Assembly: GCA_001939145.1 (NCBI GenBank)
Contig: LSRX01000701.1
Coordinates: 329,305-393,304 of the forward strand
Reading direction: 5' to 3'
Length of the DNA stretch: 64,000 bases
From: Symbiodinium microadriaticum
Taxonomy: Eukaryota; Sar; Dinophyceae; Suessiales; Symbiodiniaceae
Under the pieces are notes generated by a model, which was not told where the DNA came from, did not search any database, and was given only the letters and a program-made list of their open reading frames with translations. Shown here one piece after another: positions 19,756 to 32,997 of this stretch; the stretch's first letter is position 1; each line of letters begins with the position of its first letter. Position numbers and translations under genes: made by a program.

Positions 19756-22700
19756 CGGCGGCAGCATCTTGTACAAGCATGAGCCTTTTTCTGGGCGAGC
19801 CCGAGGCGCCATCACCAACCTCAAAAAGGCTGGAAGCTTTCGACGTTCAATGGAGGTTAAAAACGTGAGCTTGAGCATCCTCGGACAACCTTCCCATGTT
19901 CGATCAAAGAGTACAGGGAGACTTGCAGCAGGACTGCCAAAAGCAACTTGACAGCTGATAACAAGTCGGGGATGAAGCCTTTGCTCTTCAGAGCATTGTC
20001 CTGCATCCGCAAGCACTGCTTGGAGACCGTACTTTGGGCGACTTGACGTTGAAGTGTGCACCTGATTGTGCCACAAGACACGGAGCGATGGCGAGTAGCT
20101 TTGCAGCTTCACGGAGCACAAGTTGCGGTGGCCACAAACTTCGATACATTGTTTCAAGTATATATGCGTATATGTATATGTAAATCAGATACGCGTATAC
20201 ATAAATGTGTATATATATATATACACATACACATGTCTGTATGTGTCTATATGGCACAAACAGGCAACGCAGGTGGCTGTGAGAGCCTTCGGAGGCAACA
20301 CATGCTTCCCAGCAAGACAAGCTGTGGAATGACCGCCGCAGATCGCCAGTGCCTCCTCCACAGCCGTACTGGAAAGATATCTTCCTTGACATCTTCCTTG
20401 GACCGTTTGGCTACAGACATGAAAGGCCCACTAGAGCCGACAGAGGCATGGAAACAGGATCCACTGCAACGAAATGCTGACTGAGGCTGCCGACGTCGGA
20501 TCAAAGCAACCAGAGCACACCGATGCCTGTCTGGTAGTAACTATGGATGCCTCGTTTCGCTTCTCTGGCGTCCTGTCTAAGTACACTGCTGCACGCTGAA
20601 ACCACAGCAAACCAATCGCGCTCTCCTCCGCGGTCATCTGGACGTACAGCGCTAATACGAAATGCAAAAGCAGTGGCCTCGACACCATGTCTGGCCGTAA
20701 CCGCCATGAGTCGGGCTCAAAGAGTCCCCCCTGTTAACAACGGCACCCACGGCTGGTAGTGGTGATTGTCATGCTCGCAAAGGCAGAAGCTACAGTAGGC
20801 AGTCTCTGCAGAAGGCCAATCAACTTGGGCATGCAAAAGGTACAACATGCGCCATGACGGATACTCGGACCTCCCGATATCTAGAAGTGTCGGTTCAGCC
20901 GGATGCTGACCATGCTTGGAAGTGCATTCCCACATCTATCAGCTAACTTTCTGCCTGGAACAGAAAATTTCAAGAAAGATGTGAGGCAAGCTGCTATGCT
21001 TTGTCGCAGAAGAAGCTGTAGCCTGCGAGTTATAACTACCAGTACGCCGGTCGCGCAACAACCATGTAGGGATGGAACGTAGCTGAATGACGAATGTCCG
21101 CAATCTTTCTGTTTCGAAAACGTACCACGCCACATGTTGCTAGCCGCACGTGATACCATGATGCACCAAGGTCTGCAGGGTGCAGAAGGCTCATATGTAC
21201 AGACCTGCTTGTCAAGATCTTCGAGGAGACTTGGCTGCTGCTTCTGGGATGACGAGGGCAACTCTGCTACTACTCCTACTGCTGCGAGTGCTGCTAGTAC
21301 TTCTATTTCTGATAGCACTGCTACTACTGCAATTGCTGCTAGCACTGCTCCTTCTGCTACTGCTGTAGCTATTGCTACTCCTACTTCTCCTACTCCTCCT
21401 CCTCGTCGTCCTCCTTCCGCCTCCTTTCTCCTCCTCCAGCTGCTCCTACCCCTCATGCTACAAGAATTACTGCTACGACGACCATGACTGATGCTACAGC
21501 GATAGTGCCTCGCCACTACCTGGTTACGGCCAAGCCACCGGTTTATCAGGGAGGGTAGAAACCATGCATGACCTTGATGCTCGCGCATCTGCTACACCCT
21601 CTGCCTGCTGCATGCTATCACTGTTCGGCTTCATGCTCTCCTTGTTGCTTTAGCGGTTGATTGGCCTCACGCCCGAAAGAGCATCTGTAGTGTTCAGCTA
21701 GAAGGTAGCTCCAGCTAAGCTTCTTGTACTAGTACAGACACATCTTTGCCAAGCTCCTGGATCCCTGACAAGAGCCTTAATCAGCCGCTCGGGCTGGCTG
21801 CAAGACAAATCTGCCTCGAATTGCTATCTGCCCTGGCGGCGTCCAGCCAAAGTCGTGAGCTGAAACCACTGCAACAATTCGAGCACATGCTGCCGACAGC
21901 GTCCAACAAAAGCCTGGCGAACCTAAAGTGACTTGGCCGGTGGCAAACGTCAGGCAAGTGAAACAGCGAAAAGACTCTGGAAGAAACACTCGACTCGCGG
22001 CGCCAGCGGAAAGGCACCCAAAGGCCACAAGACAAGGCAGTCTCCACTTCGGTTGCGGGGCCCCTCCCAACCACCTCTGCAACGGATAAACCCCGTCATG
22101 TCGGCTCAGCTGCAGGCGGCAAACTGTCCTCTTGTCCAACTTCTTTCCAGACAGCCCTAGTTTGCAATATGTCCTCAAGATCTGCACGTTGCACAATCTT
22201 CAACCCTCAGCGGTTGGAGCCCCATCAGAAGCGCAGACCTCGATGTAGTCTCTGCTTAGGAGTCCTGCCGCCTCAGAAGCTGCTTGGCAGAACCGGGCGA
22301 CGGAGGGCAGGACCTGGGCTGGCAGTGCAAGTTCGGGGTTCGCCGTCGTTACGTGGCGGTTGCTGTTGCTGACGACCTTCATGCCGTCATATTGGTCGCC
22401 ACTACTGCTGCTTACTGTTACAGCCGCTGTTGTTCTTGCCGCTGCAGCTGTTCGCTTCGCTTTTTCGGTCTGTCATGGGGGTGGCGCTGCTGCCCTGTAG
22501 CGGCATTGGTGGCTGTAGCCCCCCTACCTTATTGTGCAGTGCTGGCAACAGCGCGCAAAGTCTGAGGCTTGACGGGGGACGGAAGGTTCATGCCGCACTT
22601 CAACAGGACAGCAATTCCACTGAAGCTAAGTTTGAATCGAGCCCTTGTTTACTGCTTGATGACTTGCTTCCGGGATGTTGGGAATTCGTTCAGCTCGGTC

Positions 22701-24129
22701 GAGTTTTCACCTGGGACGAGGCACGTCAAGATGCCGTACTGTCGTAATGCCTCATGTCGCGTCATTCCACGCCTCGGAAGCACACGACGCAAAATATTCT
22801 CTGCGGGTCCGCGGCTACACTGCGCTGCGACCTGCGACACAGCATTGCGGATAAAACTGAGGTGGAAACAGCGAATTCCAGTGAGCCTTGGTGGTGCCCG
22901 GAGCTGTGGCCGGAATATCGCGCTGCTTATAACTCTGCAGCTTCCCGAGCGCGATCAGCCAGATAGCACCGAGGATTCTCAGCTCAACATCTGGAGGTGG
23001 CTCTTTCTGACACGGCGGTATGAAACGAGTCCGGCTTGAAACAGCTTCCCAACTCGCCAAGGCCCTTCCTCCTGCCGCCAAACTGAGACAGGTACCCATT
23101 TCAAGTAGGCCACAACCTCTGCCTGACGCCCGGGTGCGCTTCGAGGACGCCCTAGCAGCCCTGCATCAACCGGCATCCTTCACATATGTATGTATGCTGT
23201 ATGTACCTTGGTTGGTCGGTCGGTCGGTCGGTCTGGCGTGTGGGTGGGCGGCGGGTGGATTGACTGACTGACTGACTGATATATTGCTATATTGGTATAT
23301 TGGGTGCAGCAGGACAAAGCAGGCCTCCGAAACTCCAGGAGAGGGAGTTGGCATGGAGACCACCTCGAAGCCGTTGTTGGAATCTGAACCGCACAAAACC
23401 CACCAGGGATGTTTAACTAGAATCTAGCAGAGTCTACAAAATGTCGGTCCGCGCTAATTAGGTCGCTACTTCTTCTTCTTCTCACACCGATACGTGTGGA
23501 GGAATCTCCGCAGCTTACCGGCCAGTGACTATGCATAATGCTACCGTCTGAGCTCATCGCCGAGCAGTCGCCTTGGTCTGCCTGCAGCTGTACTCAATCA
23601 TGCATTTTGAAGTACAAGTTGTGCAAAGCGAACACGGGCACCAGGCAGAAGAGAACTCACATGCAGACTGATCGCGTCCCTGGTCTGGCCTGTTTCAGAA
23701 GGGCTTCCAAGTGCAGCCGGCCTTATGCCAAGATCCAGTGAAATCTGCGGCATGCCTGTGTCTCTAAGCAGTCATCCTACTTCGGTCAAGCAGTGCTTCA
23801 ATTCTTCTCGCGACGTTGTGCTGGCAGTGCTGAGCCGGTAGCTGCTCCCAGTGGAAGCGGCACGTCTTCCGGCAGACGCGAGGTTGCGAAACCCTGGAAG
23901 GGCAAGGATTTGGAATTGGGGGGATGAGTGAATTTCTCAGTGTGGTGCGGTTGTGGATACAGCATGAAAGACTAGCTGCACTTCTTTGCAATCCTCCTGC
24001 CAGTATCAGCTTGTAGAGACAGGTGGCCCTGAATCGTCAACAGCCGAAAATCAAACTATTACACGCTGTTGGCCTCGACAAGCACTGAAGCCTACAATGC
24101 CCCTCTTGCTGCAGAGAGAGCATATACTT
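19754..24129. other. no gene recognised; minor repeats
   Basis: Holds a TA/CA-rich microsatellite at about 20158-20250, a degenerate CTG/CTA/CTC tract at about 21235-21440, and GGTC/GACT tetranucleotide runs at about 23213-23280. Long frames on the minus strand at 20881-21588 come mainly from the CTN tract. Confidence 0.5.
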
Positions 24130-24478
24130 AGAGAGTGAGAGAGGGAGAGAGAGAGAGAGAGAGGGAGAGAGCGAGAGAATCATCTATAGATATACAATAT
24201 GCCTCAGTATGTAAGCTGTAAACATATATGCACCAATGTATGTATACATACCTACACACATACACACATACATACGTGCATCCATGCATGCATGCATAAA
24301 CACAGGTTACTTTTAGACTTTCAGCTCTCGCACTCGAAGCTCATACATACATGCATGCATACATACACATACATTACATATACACATATACATACACATA
24401 GATATATACAGGTGCATATACATATACATATACGTACACATAAGGGTGTGTATATATATATACACACAGCCACATACT
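24130..24478. repeat. GA-rich run and degenerate CATA microsatellite
   Basis: GAGA-rich at about 24131-24178, then degenerate CATACA/TATACA words to about 24475. Confidence 0.85.
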
Positions 24479-24595
24479 ACTGTTGCAGACACCAATTCTC
24501 CAAGCAGCCGGTGGAGTTCGCTAAGTGCCCAAGCTGTTCTGAGGCTTGGTGCCCCATGTATCCTGTGCACTGGATGCAAGTATTGGGGGGCTTAG

Positions 24596-24670
24596 GGTTT
24601 GGACTCTCGCAACTCGGACAATGCCGGCGAGGTTTAGGGTTTCGACTCGCGAAAGACAGGCATGGCTTCG
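24596..24670 (+). repeat. TTTAGGG-type word with two dispersed motif copies
   Basis: TTAGGGTTTGGACTCTCGCAACTCGG is followed at once by GGTTTAGGGTTTCGACTCGCG. Both are variants of the dispersed module described in the findings (TTTCGGCTCTCAC, then TCGGACAA, then CCAGGC). Confidence 0.6.
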
Positions 24671-25683
24671 GACTCTCTGAGCTTGCTACTTTGACATCTA
24701 GAGCTGGGCATAAGGTTTGGGGATTTGGAGTTTCGGTTTTAGAGTTGATGTTGAAGAACAGCTACCAAAAACATACCGCAAGTACATCCCCTCAGGTCAA
24801 GGCTCAATGGGGTTCAATGCTGGACCCCACATCTTGAGGCCAAAGTCTTCCCGGTGCCTCCAGCCACCGCCGACTTTTTGGCAAGATCCCGCAGCGCCTC
24901 CATGGCCCGACTCTGGGCTCTTGGGCACCAGACAGGCAAAACCCAAGCAGAACCCTAAACCCGGAATGCACTCTGCACCGATCTTCTTCAATCCAATGCA
25001 TGCCGCATTAGTTTAGTTGCTTCGGAAGAGCACGCCCTGCTTTGACCTTCATCGGCCCTCCCAGCAAGGCCTTTACCGCGACCTCCGAAGCCCAGCTGAG
25101 CGACGTCTGCGAGGGCGAGGAGACCTGGGATGAGTGCCATACTCGGCTTGGGGTCGTGGTCGACAGAGGGCCAGGTGACATGTAGCAGCAGTTCGTCGTT
25201 CGTCGTCGTCATCGTCATCGCCGTCGTTGCGCAGCTGAAGCTAGTGCCATTGCTAAAAGATCATGTAACCACTTGTCAATGCTGGCAGAAACACATGCTC
25301 CGTCAACCCGATGTCGACAAAGCGCCTAGCCACAGCCAAAGCTCATCAACCTCCAAATAGCGAACTCTTGACTCCAAGCACCCGCTCAGTGATCACGCAA
25401 GCCTCAAAGCCAATCTTGCAGCTAAAGCTTTTGAAAAAGCGAAAAAGGATGCAAGTTGCGCCTCATCGCACGGAATGTACGTGCAGTGGATGAACAAAAA
25501 ATATTAATGCAAGCATTCGAATTTGTAAAGTTGTTAGGATGAAGAGCTGTTAGGCTCCTCGCTCCTTCGGAGTCATGTTTGCGCAAATGGGCGGATAACT
25601 GCGCCTACTTTTGCTTCTTTTTGGGGTGGGGGAACAGGGGTGATGACGTTGTGCGTTTGAAGATGTATACACTATGAAACTCT

Positions 25684-26011
25684 TAGACGGGAAGTAGTAG
25701 ATTGAAAGTAACACTGGCGAACATACCGAAAGTACAACGCCTGTCACAGGAAACCAGGTTTAACATAGGATTGTGAACCTGCTGAAGCAATCTGTCGTGT
25801 GACGTGCCAAATCACATCATCACATGTCCCTTCATGCCATGATATATCATATCATGTCATATCATGTTATGTCATCTCCTATCACTTCAGATCATGTCAT
25901 GCCACACGACGGGTTGCTTCAGCAGATTCTCAATCCTGTGTTAAAGCCTGTTGCGTGTGACAGGCGTGGTACTTTCGGTATGTTCGCCAGTATTACTTTA
26001 CTTCCCGCCTA
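25684..26011. repeat. 328-bp foldback element with ~115-125-bp arms
   Basis: Arm 1 (25684-25807) and arm 2 (25897-26011) are inverted copies. Shared blocks read on one strand include CTGGCGAACATACCGAAAGT, CGCCTGTCACA, AGGATTG and CTGCTGAAGCAA. The ~90-bp loop is a degenerate ATCATGTC tract. A partial third copy (AAGCCTGTTTCCTGTGGCAG and on) lies at about 26117-26145. There is no coding capacity; it resembles a foldback or MITE-type element. Confidence 0.85.
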
Positions 26012-27079
26012 GCACCCTCTCCAGGCCGTAAGCTCGACTAGTGTGTCCAAAACTCGAGTTGCAAGCATTGCCAAACCTTAAACGCAAAAAAATGCCTTCA
26101 ACAAATCCAAGACGAAGCCTGTTTCCTGTGGCAGGCGCGGTGACATCGATGTAAACGTCCTTTTCGAAGCGCCCCGTTATGCCTCCATGAATGTAAATGC
26201 TATCAGCTCATGATGATTCCCTACCCTAAACCCTGAACCTTACATATAGACCCTGAAAGACTTATGTCTGCTGTCATGGGGCGGCAGGACTGTCAGCAGG
26301 AAGGTCTGTGTCCTGGGCTTTCAAACTACCACCCAAGAAGAACTCGCGCAATGGGGCGCTCACCCTTGAGAAATTCTGTTGTGTCGCTCAGAATGCTAGA
26401 GCACTTAAACAATAGTGGCACCGCACTGCACCCCTAAAAACAGAACATGTTGACGGCAGGCTCCACAAAGAGAAGAACATATAATATAACAGTAAAGACA
26501 AACATGAAACAAACCGGTCCTGTAGAGCAGCAAGATCTACTGAGCTACTCCAAGTGCACTCTGTGAGCTCCGGTTGGTGTCATCCGAGGAGCAACTGTGA
26601 GCGGCTTGAGAAATCTCCAGCGATTCCAGAAGGCGCCCTGGCTCCGAAATCTCGGGTGAGACGCGTCAGTCCTGTTTGCCGACCAAACACCCCAATGCAG
26701 GTCTCTCTGCCCCCAAGCCGATGCAAGTTGCCTGAGGATCTTCTGCAAAGAAGGGCTACGAGGCCCCAAGACACACTGCAAACTTCAAGTCCCGAATGAA
26801 AGCCTTTGAGCTCCTGATGCCGGTTCGCGCCTTGGCAGTTGAAGGAGAGGATGAGATCCCCTCCGTGCCATCTGCCTCCTTGACAAACAGTCTGGCTCAC
26901 AAGCCGATCCAGGCAAAGGCTAGTAGGACTTCCGAAAAACTGAGACCTCAAACTCATCAAAGGCACGAGGTAACATAGCCGGCACAAAAAGCGTTGAAGT
27001 GAGCATGCCCGTCCGCACCATGTAAGCACAGCACCAACAACTCAACAGTCGAGTTTTTTCTGTGCAGGTATCAACAAGA
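26012..27079. other. no gene recognised
   Basis: Contains one short CCCTAAACCC word at about 26223. Opposing frames of similar length at 26545-27029 have no recognisable domain. Confidence 0.5.
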
Positions 27080-27243
27080 TTTCTATAGACATATGTATAT
27101 GTATGTGTATATATCTTTATATATCTTTAGATATGTATGTATATATATATATATAGATGTATATCTATATATATATACATACATACATACATACATACAT
27201 ACACATACACTATCTGTCTATCTATCTATCTATCTATCTATCT

Positions 27244-27277
<34 letters not shown>

Positions 27278-27292
27278 CTGTCTGTCTGTCTG

Positions 27293-27331
<39 letters not shown>

Positions 27332-27505
27332 ATCTCTCTCTCTATCTATCTGTCTATCTATCTGTCTATCATCTATCTACCTATCTTTCTATCTATATAT
27401 GTACACACACATATATATATATATTTATTTATTTATTTATATTTAGATTTATACATATGTATGTATATATATATATATATTGTATATATATATATATATA
27501 CATTG
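27080..27505. repeat. compound TATC/TGTC/CATA/TA microsatellite
   Basis: Ordered blocks: TATA/TATG, (CATA)n at ~27178-27205, (TATC)n, (TGTC)n at ~27241-27320, (TATC)n, (TTTA)n at ~27421-27440, and TA runs to 27500. Confidence 0.95.
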
Positions 27506-29471
27506 ATGCGGTGCCTCCTCTTCTGCCGAGAAGAACTCTTCCTCACCTTCGCCACAGCCTCCGCAACATGGCCCAATCAGAGGCGGGCGATATCGGCTTT
27601 GGCGTTGCTTGCCTCTGCATCTCCTGCTACCGACAACTTCCATCCCACTGCTCCCCAAGACCCAGCGGCTGCAGCAGAGCGACAAGCATCGTCCGTGCTT
27701 TGCTCCAATGCAGCAGAGAGATCTCCACCTGTGAGAAGGGCTGAACACTTGCATACTGCCTCGAAAAAGGAAGTTGCTTTCGCGGCTGTTCGGCGGCTCG
27801 TTCCGAAAGTTTCAGTTGCGAAGATGCCTGTCGCCGTGTGAAACGGCAGCGGGATCTTGCCCCAAATCGAGACAGCTCCATTCCATCATTTTCATCTGAT
27901 GTGACACGCTTGCACCAAAGACAAATCGTGCGGTTTGAACTGCAAGCTTGTTGCTTCAAGAAGCTAGCTTCGCCGTGCCAGTCGTCGGAAAGCTGAAGTG
28001 AACAACATGAGGAACTGTGTGAAGACTTGCGCAAGCAACACCAGCGCAACAGCTTGCAGGTGGTGGTGGAATCACGCTAACTGCTAACTTTACCAAGCAG
28101 TCAAAACGTGCCTTCGTCTGTACCCTGAGCTGATGCTGGCAAGGCACTGGAAGTGCTAGGGATGTTCCCATCCGCGATTTTCCGTTCGAGCCCAAGCCTC
28201 TGCAGTGATTGCACAAAACGCCCGTGCTTTACGTCTCGGGCCTACAACCCGCCTCTTGAACTTGATGGAATCATCGTAGGCCCGGCAGCACTTCGGGCAC
28301 TTGTCCAGCAAAGCAAGATGGCCTTCCACTCCTGGCCAGTACTGCCAAAAAAAGCCTCTGTTCTCGGTCGAAATCTCCTCTCCTCCTCTCTGCAGTTCTA
28401 CCCGAAAACCTCATGGGACACCTCCTTCTAGAACAGGCATCTTCCCAAGCTCCCGACCTAGCAGCGCCATGGTCAAATGCAGGGCTGCAGCAGTGCCGTT
28501 GGAATTGCCTGTGTTGCATGAACTACGACAGCTGAGTCAGACGACTCGAGACTACTTGTGAACTGCAGCAATCGCGTATCTCTCTTCTCCTGCTGCAGGC
28601 TTAGAGGATGGCTTCGAGAGGTCTCTCTGCATCCTACTCTCTGAAGACCTAAGAGAGGAGGAGATACCTCCACTCCCTGCTGTCCCTCTCCTCTCTCTCT
28701 CTGCCATGTCACCCACAAGAGATGCAAGGGTCTCGCTTGGCAAGGGCGCGGAAGCAGTGTGCGCATTGCTGCAGGTCCAACAAGAGCATGGCTGAGCTCA
28801 GGCAGCTCAGGGGCTTCGGCTTCAGCTCAGGCGGCATGCCTTCTTCACGCGCGAATGCCCCAGCAGAGGCAGAAAGTCTCCCATTGCAATCGAGACCACG
28901 AAACACTACTCCGGAGGGGGCATGCCTCGGGATCCCAGAGATGGCAACAGCGCCGCAGCCTCTGCTGCGAAACGCAAAGCCTCCTGTGCAGACACCGCTC
29001 ATCACAAGAAAGTGCACTGCGGCAAAAGGAAGTATCGTTGCGAATATGGTGATGCTGTTAGCAGTCACAGAAAATCATAAATTTGTGGCACTGGCAGTAT
29101 GAATCAGAATTGCCGCTATCGGGAATATGATTGAAGACAGTATCGTAACGATGGCAATGCCGGAAATGGTGATTACTAACAGATTTACACTAATAACATT
29201 CTGAATACATTCTGACCTGACATTGCCATACCAGAACTCATCAACTCAATTCCAGAGCCTTCTGTGGAAGCACACGAGAAGAGGTGGGCCTGCACCTGAT
29301 TTGAATCCTTCTCGCATGGCTACACTGGTTACACATTGAGCGACTTGAGTTGAGGGGTTTCTGGGTCAAACACTCTAACAGGAACCCGGGGCTCGGCCTA
29401 GACCTGAGCAAAGATGCGAAGATCCTACTTGACAATGCCATAAACCCTTTCTTTTAAGCACGGGCTTATGC
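27506..29471. other. no gene recognised; some protein-like texture
   Basis: Short frames on both strands, some with protein-like composition (for example minus strand about 28170-28400 with clustered Cys and Lys/Arg). No domain could be identified and no splice structure could be fixed. Confidence 0.4.
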
Positions 29472-29516
29472 CATAAACCCTAAACCCTAAACCCTAAGTC
29501 CTAAACCCTAAACCCT
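29472..29516 (+). repeat. interstitial telomere-type repeat (CCCTAAA)n
   Basis: Six to seven CCCTAAA units with one TCCTAAA variant. Confidence 0.85.
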
Positions 29517-30019
29517 CTGTTCCAGCTCGTCTGGGTCCTCGTTGTCACCCTGCAGGCGTGAGATCTCCGCGCAGAAGAGCAGTGCTCTGGCCCCCTCCTG
29601 GTCACGGCGTGCGTTCAAGATCGTACAGGCTCAGAGCCTCTTTAAAATGAACAATTAAGTCGGGAACGACGAACAGAGAATGGGCCTTCGTGTTTCAGCA
29701 TGCATCCACAATTCCTCTAGTGTCTGATGGCCACCACAGCTGGTGGGCTCTGTGTGCAAACACATCTGAGTCTATAACGTGACGAGCATGTATCTGCACT
29801 TTTGCACAGACTTGTGCATGCCCAACAACAAAATCAGGCACCCAAAACCCCAAACCCTAAAACCCCGAACCAGAGCGAAGCTGACCTCGGCCGTCTCGCT
29901 GGCAGGAGTCGGATGGTCTTGCAGCAGCTTCCTGCACTTCCCGGCTCTGAGTTGAGGCTGTGGCTTGGGCTCTTGTCTGGCGTTTAGTTCAGCCTCGGCG
30001 ACATGCTTGCCATATCTGC

Positions 30020-30165
30020 ATTATACTATCATACACTATGATATACTATACTACACCATGGTATGCTCTACTACAAGGCCTTGGAGGACATCGCCTTGCT
30101 GTTGCTATATTAGACGATAGTATACTGTTATATAACATACTATAACATACGATAACATACTATAG
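30020..30165. repeat. AT-rich TATACTATA-type tract
   Basis: Degenerate ATACTATA/ACATACTATA words. Similar tracts follow other telomere-type repeats at about 30725-30840 and 32998-33125. Confidence 0.6.
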
Positions 30166-30459
30166 CAGTTGTTACCGTTTGCACTCCTTCCGCTTGCGAC
30201 CATACTGATGCTGACAAGACGCTGCTTCAGCTGCCCCTTTTCCTCTGAGGGCATCGTGTGGAGGACGTGGATCTTCCTTAGAATCTTAGAAGCCGGTCGT
30301 CACAATTCCGGACCCCTTCCGGCGTCTTCAATGTACCACGACCGCTTGAAAATTGCGGGCCAAGCGCATCATGGAGATCTCGACCAACTCCAACAGAGCA
30401 CGCGTGGCCTCCACTGAGGTCCTTGGCCCAAGGACAAGAAATGCGCAAGCTTTTCAAGT

Positions 30460-30597
30460 AAACCCTAAACCCTTTTTGCATCCAGGACTCCGTTCGCCAG
30501 CCGGGAAAGCCTAAACCCTAAACTCTAAACCCTAAGCCCTTTTTCACAGGCTTGAACTGAGGGACCCTAAGCCCTAAAACCCAAAAACCCTAAACCC
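30460..30597 (+). repeat. cluster of short telomere-type repeats
   Basis: Three short (CCCTAAA) groups at 30460-30475, 30510-30540 and 30564-30597. The first two run into CCCTTTTT followed by GCA or CACAGG. Confidence 0.75.
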
Positions 30598-30724
30598 GTT
30601 TCTTGTCCTGTCAGCTCGCAGCCCCGCATTTGCGATCGCCTACTGAAAGCGCCTCCCATGGACAAGTCGCCCCGCGCCGGCTTCAGGCTCGAAGGGCTGC
30701 TGAGACGGTCGAACGCTGTGGTCA

Positions 30725-30840
30725 ATCATATACATCATAGCATATTGTACGTAATGTATTATAGCATGTATAGTATATTGTGGCATGTTATAGTAAATAT
30801 AATGCATTAAAGTCTATTGTAAGAAAACGGGGGTAATGAC
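30725..30840. repeat. AT-rich TATAGCAT-type tract
   Basis: Degenerate words such as ATAGCATGTATAGTATATT. No gene. Confidence 0.55.
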
Positions 30841-32310
30841 TACGAAACGGTTGGCCGTACACCTACCCGGACCTACCCGCCAACAGACCCACTTGCGAAC
30901 TCTGCAGTGCAGATGAGGGGAAGCGGCCACGGGCCTGGTTCTCAGCAAAGGCTCCCTCCACAGAGGTCCTTGACCTTCAGGAAAGCAAGGTCGTCTTCAG
31001 GAGGCCAGTTGCCTCGTTGCCCAGTGTGTAACTGAAGATTCAATCCCAGCAAACATGACATGGCTCTTCCCGGAAGCAGGGAGCCAATTCAGGAATGTTC
31101 GAAGATGGGACAGTATCGCAGGTATGTACCGCGGTGTCTAAGCTGAATCCAGGAATCTCCCCACCATCGGGCATACGTGCATGCTATGCAGGGATCTATT
31201 TATCCTCTTCTACCGGGATGCGTGCTGGATGTGCTTCCTGTCACAGCTCCAATCTACGAACGCGCTGAACACCCATACATGCTTGGCCAAGTATGCAAAG
31301 GCAATTCTCGTCCATGTGCCAAGATTCGCAGACAATGAACCGAGTTGCGTTTTCTCATCTTCGCATACTTCTGCACTCGATCGAAGTTCTCACGCGCTGC
31401 AGAAGGGCTGTCACAAAGCACGCGGCACAACCCTGCCAAGTAGGACCTTCACAAGCAGCACCAGCCCAGCGGTAGCAGCGTAGAGAAGCCGTTGGGAGAG
31501 TAGGTACTTTGCATGGTAGTCGTAGTCGTCCGGACAGTGGCAGCCGCAAAAGCAGGTACCCAGTAGCAGAGCAGTGGTCTTTACTTGCTGCAGGAATATT
31601 CGCGTTACGACGGTTGTCCTACTGCTAATGTCATCGTTAGTAGGACTTGAGCCTGTCTAGTGTAGCACCAAAGATGACTGACATTGTGGCACTCTTGGTT
31701 TTCTGACTTATCTTGATGCTTCTCATGCTGCCTGTTGCATTTCTTGGTCCTAATTTTCCGTCTTATTATTGCCAAGCGGGTCCAAGCGTGCATTTATCAG
31801 GTAGACTGCAGCTTACGGTTAAATCAGTTGATGGGACAGCGCCAAAGGAACAAGAACCACAGACGACACACATGTAGGTGCTGGAGAGTCGAGAACTGCA
31901 GCGCTAGCAGTGAAGGCAGCCCTGCTGTAGTCCAAATGGCGCGGCATGCATGGATCCCCTGCTTCCACGACAACCCGATAAAACAGGAGCCTGGCAACAG
32001 CAACAACCGAGGGAAAACTACGGCGAAGCTACGAACAGTCTGGGGTTCATTTCGCGGGGGGCTCAGTCAGCAGGGTTTTAGAGAACTGCAGAGGTAACGC
32101 CGCAAAGCCAAGTTGAGTACTCATTTTTAGCGGTACTGTAACTATATAGCTAATTCACAACCCGCCCAATTGAGGTACTCATAGTCTCATGTACGAAGTC
32201 CCATGATCCCCTCCACAAAAACTTACAAACCCGGCGAGGCACAGCGTTGGCACGTAGCTTCGCCTGACCGTCTTGATTGATCACAAGAGTCGGTGGTTTT
32301 GCACTGCTCC
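30841..32310. other. no gene recognised
   Basis: Short frames only on both strands. No domain recognised. Confidence 0.5.
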
Positions 32311-32721
32311 ATGTCTCAGATGTACTTCGAGGATCCAGTATACACTCCGTGTACGGACATGATCGGAGGATTAACCTGTCCACCGGAGCAACGACAAGCC
32401 TTCGGGCTTACGGGGAGCTTGGAGCTTCCATCTTCTCAGGATGCTCTAAGAGGTCTTTCACATGTCCCTCGCGTCGGTGTCATACTTGATCCTATCATGA
32501 TTGACAGTGCCGTAGACACCGCCGCACAAAGACACTCCGCAGCCTCTCCCCCCGTCTTTCCACGGGTCCATGAAGGAACTCAAACGCCCCAACCTCGAAC
32601 TGAAGTTGTTGATTTCTTCGGGTTCCCCAGCTCTGAAAGCCGAAGCCTCCTGGGCCCAACAAAATCGAATAGCAGGCATAGCGTCGGACAGGATGGAAGA
32701 GAGGAGAGCAGGATAGAATAG
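32311..32721 (+). CDS. hypothetical protein
   Basis: An open frame of 136 codons from the ATG at 32311. No family is recognised. It has protein-like, non-repetitive composition, with no long hydrophobic segment and a hydrophilic C-terminal third rich in Ser, Arg and Glu. The opposing strand has only a 73-codon frame here. It ends about 20 bases before a telomere-type cluster. It could be an exon of a larger gene or a chance frame, since no support from splice sites or a leader is visible. Confidence 0.3.
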   Translation: MSQMYFEDPVYTPCTDMIGGLTCPPEQRQAFGLTGSLELPSSQDALRGLSHVPRVGVILDPIMIDSAVDTAAQRHSAASPPVFPRVHEGTQTPQPRTEVVDFFGFPSSESRSLLGPTKSNSRHSVGQDGREESRIE

Positions 32722-32741
32722 AGCGTCACATGCTGTACCAT

Positions 32742-32855
32742 CCCTAAACCCTTTTTTGCAACAGGCTTTCCACTCCTGAACCCTGAAACCCTAAACCCCA
32801 GCCTAAACCCTTTTTTGCAACCCTAAACCCTAAAGCCCTAAAACCCTAAACCCAG
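32742..32855 (+). repeat. telomere-type repeat cluster with CCCTTTTTTGCA junctions
   Basis: Several CCCTAAA units. Two of them break at an identical junction AAACCCTTTTTTGCAA (about 32746-32761 and 32805-32820). Confidence 0.8.
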
Positions 32856-32997
32856 CCCGCCTCTGCTTGACTTCGCTCACAGCTAGGCTCCGCTCAAAAC
32901 CCTGAGCTGCAGAGGCCCAGTCGAGCAGCGCTAAGGAGAACCTGGTGCGGGCGACCCTGTCCATTCTGCCGAAGCCGAGGATTCCCGGATAATCCTT

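Noticed and set aside
20881-21588. 235-codon minus-strand frame
   Set aside because: Middle third is an Ala/Val run from a CTN trinucleotide tract; the ends have no recognisable motif.
31647-31655. Another spliced-leader remnant (GGCTCAAG on the minus strand)
   Set aside because: Only eight bases match and no coding region lies downstream.
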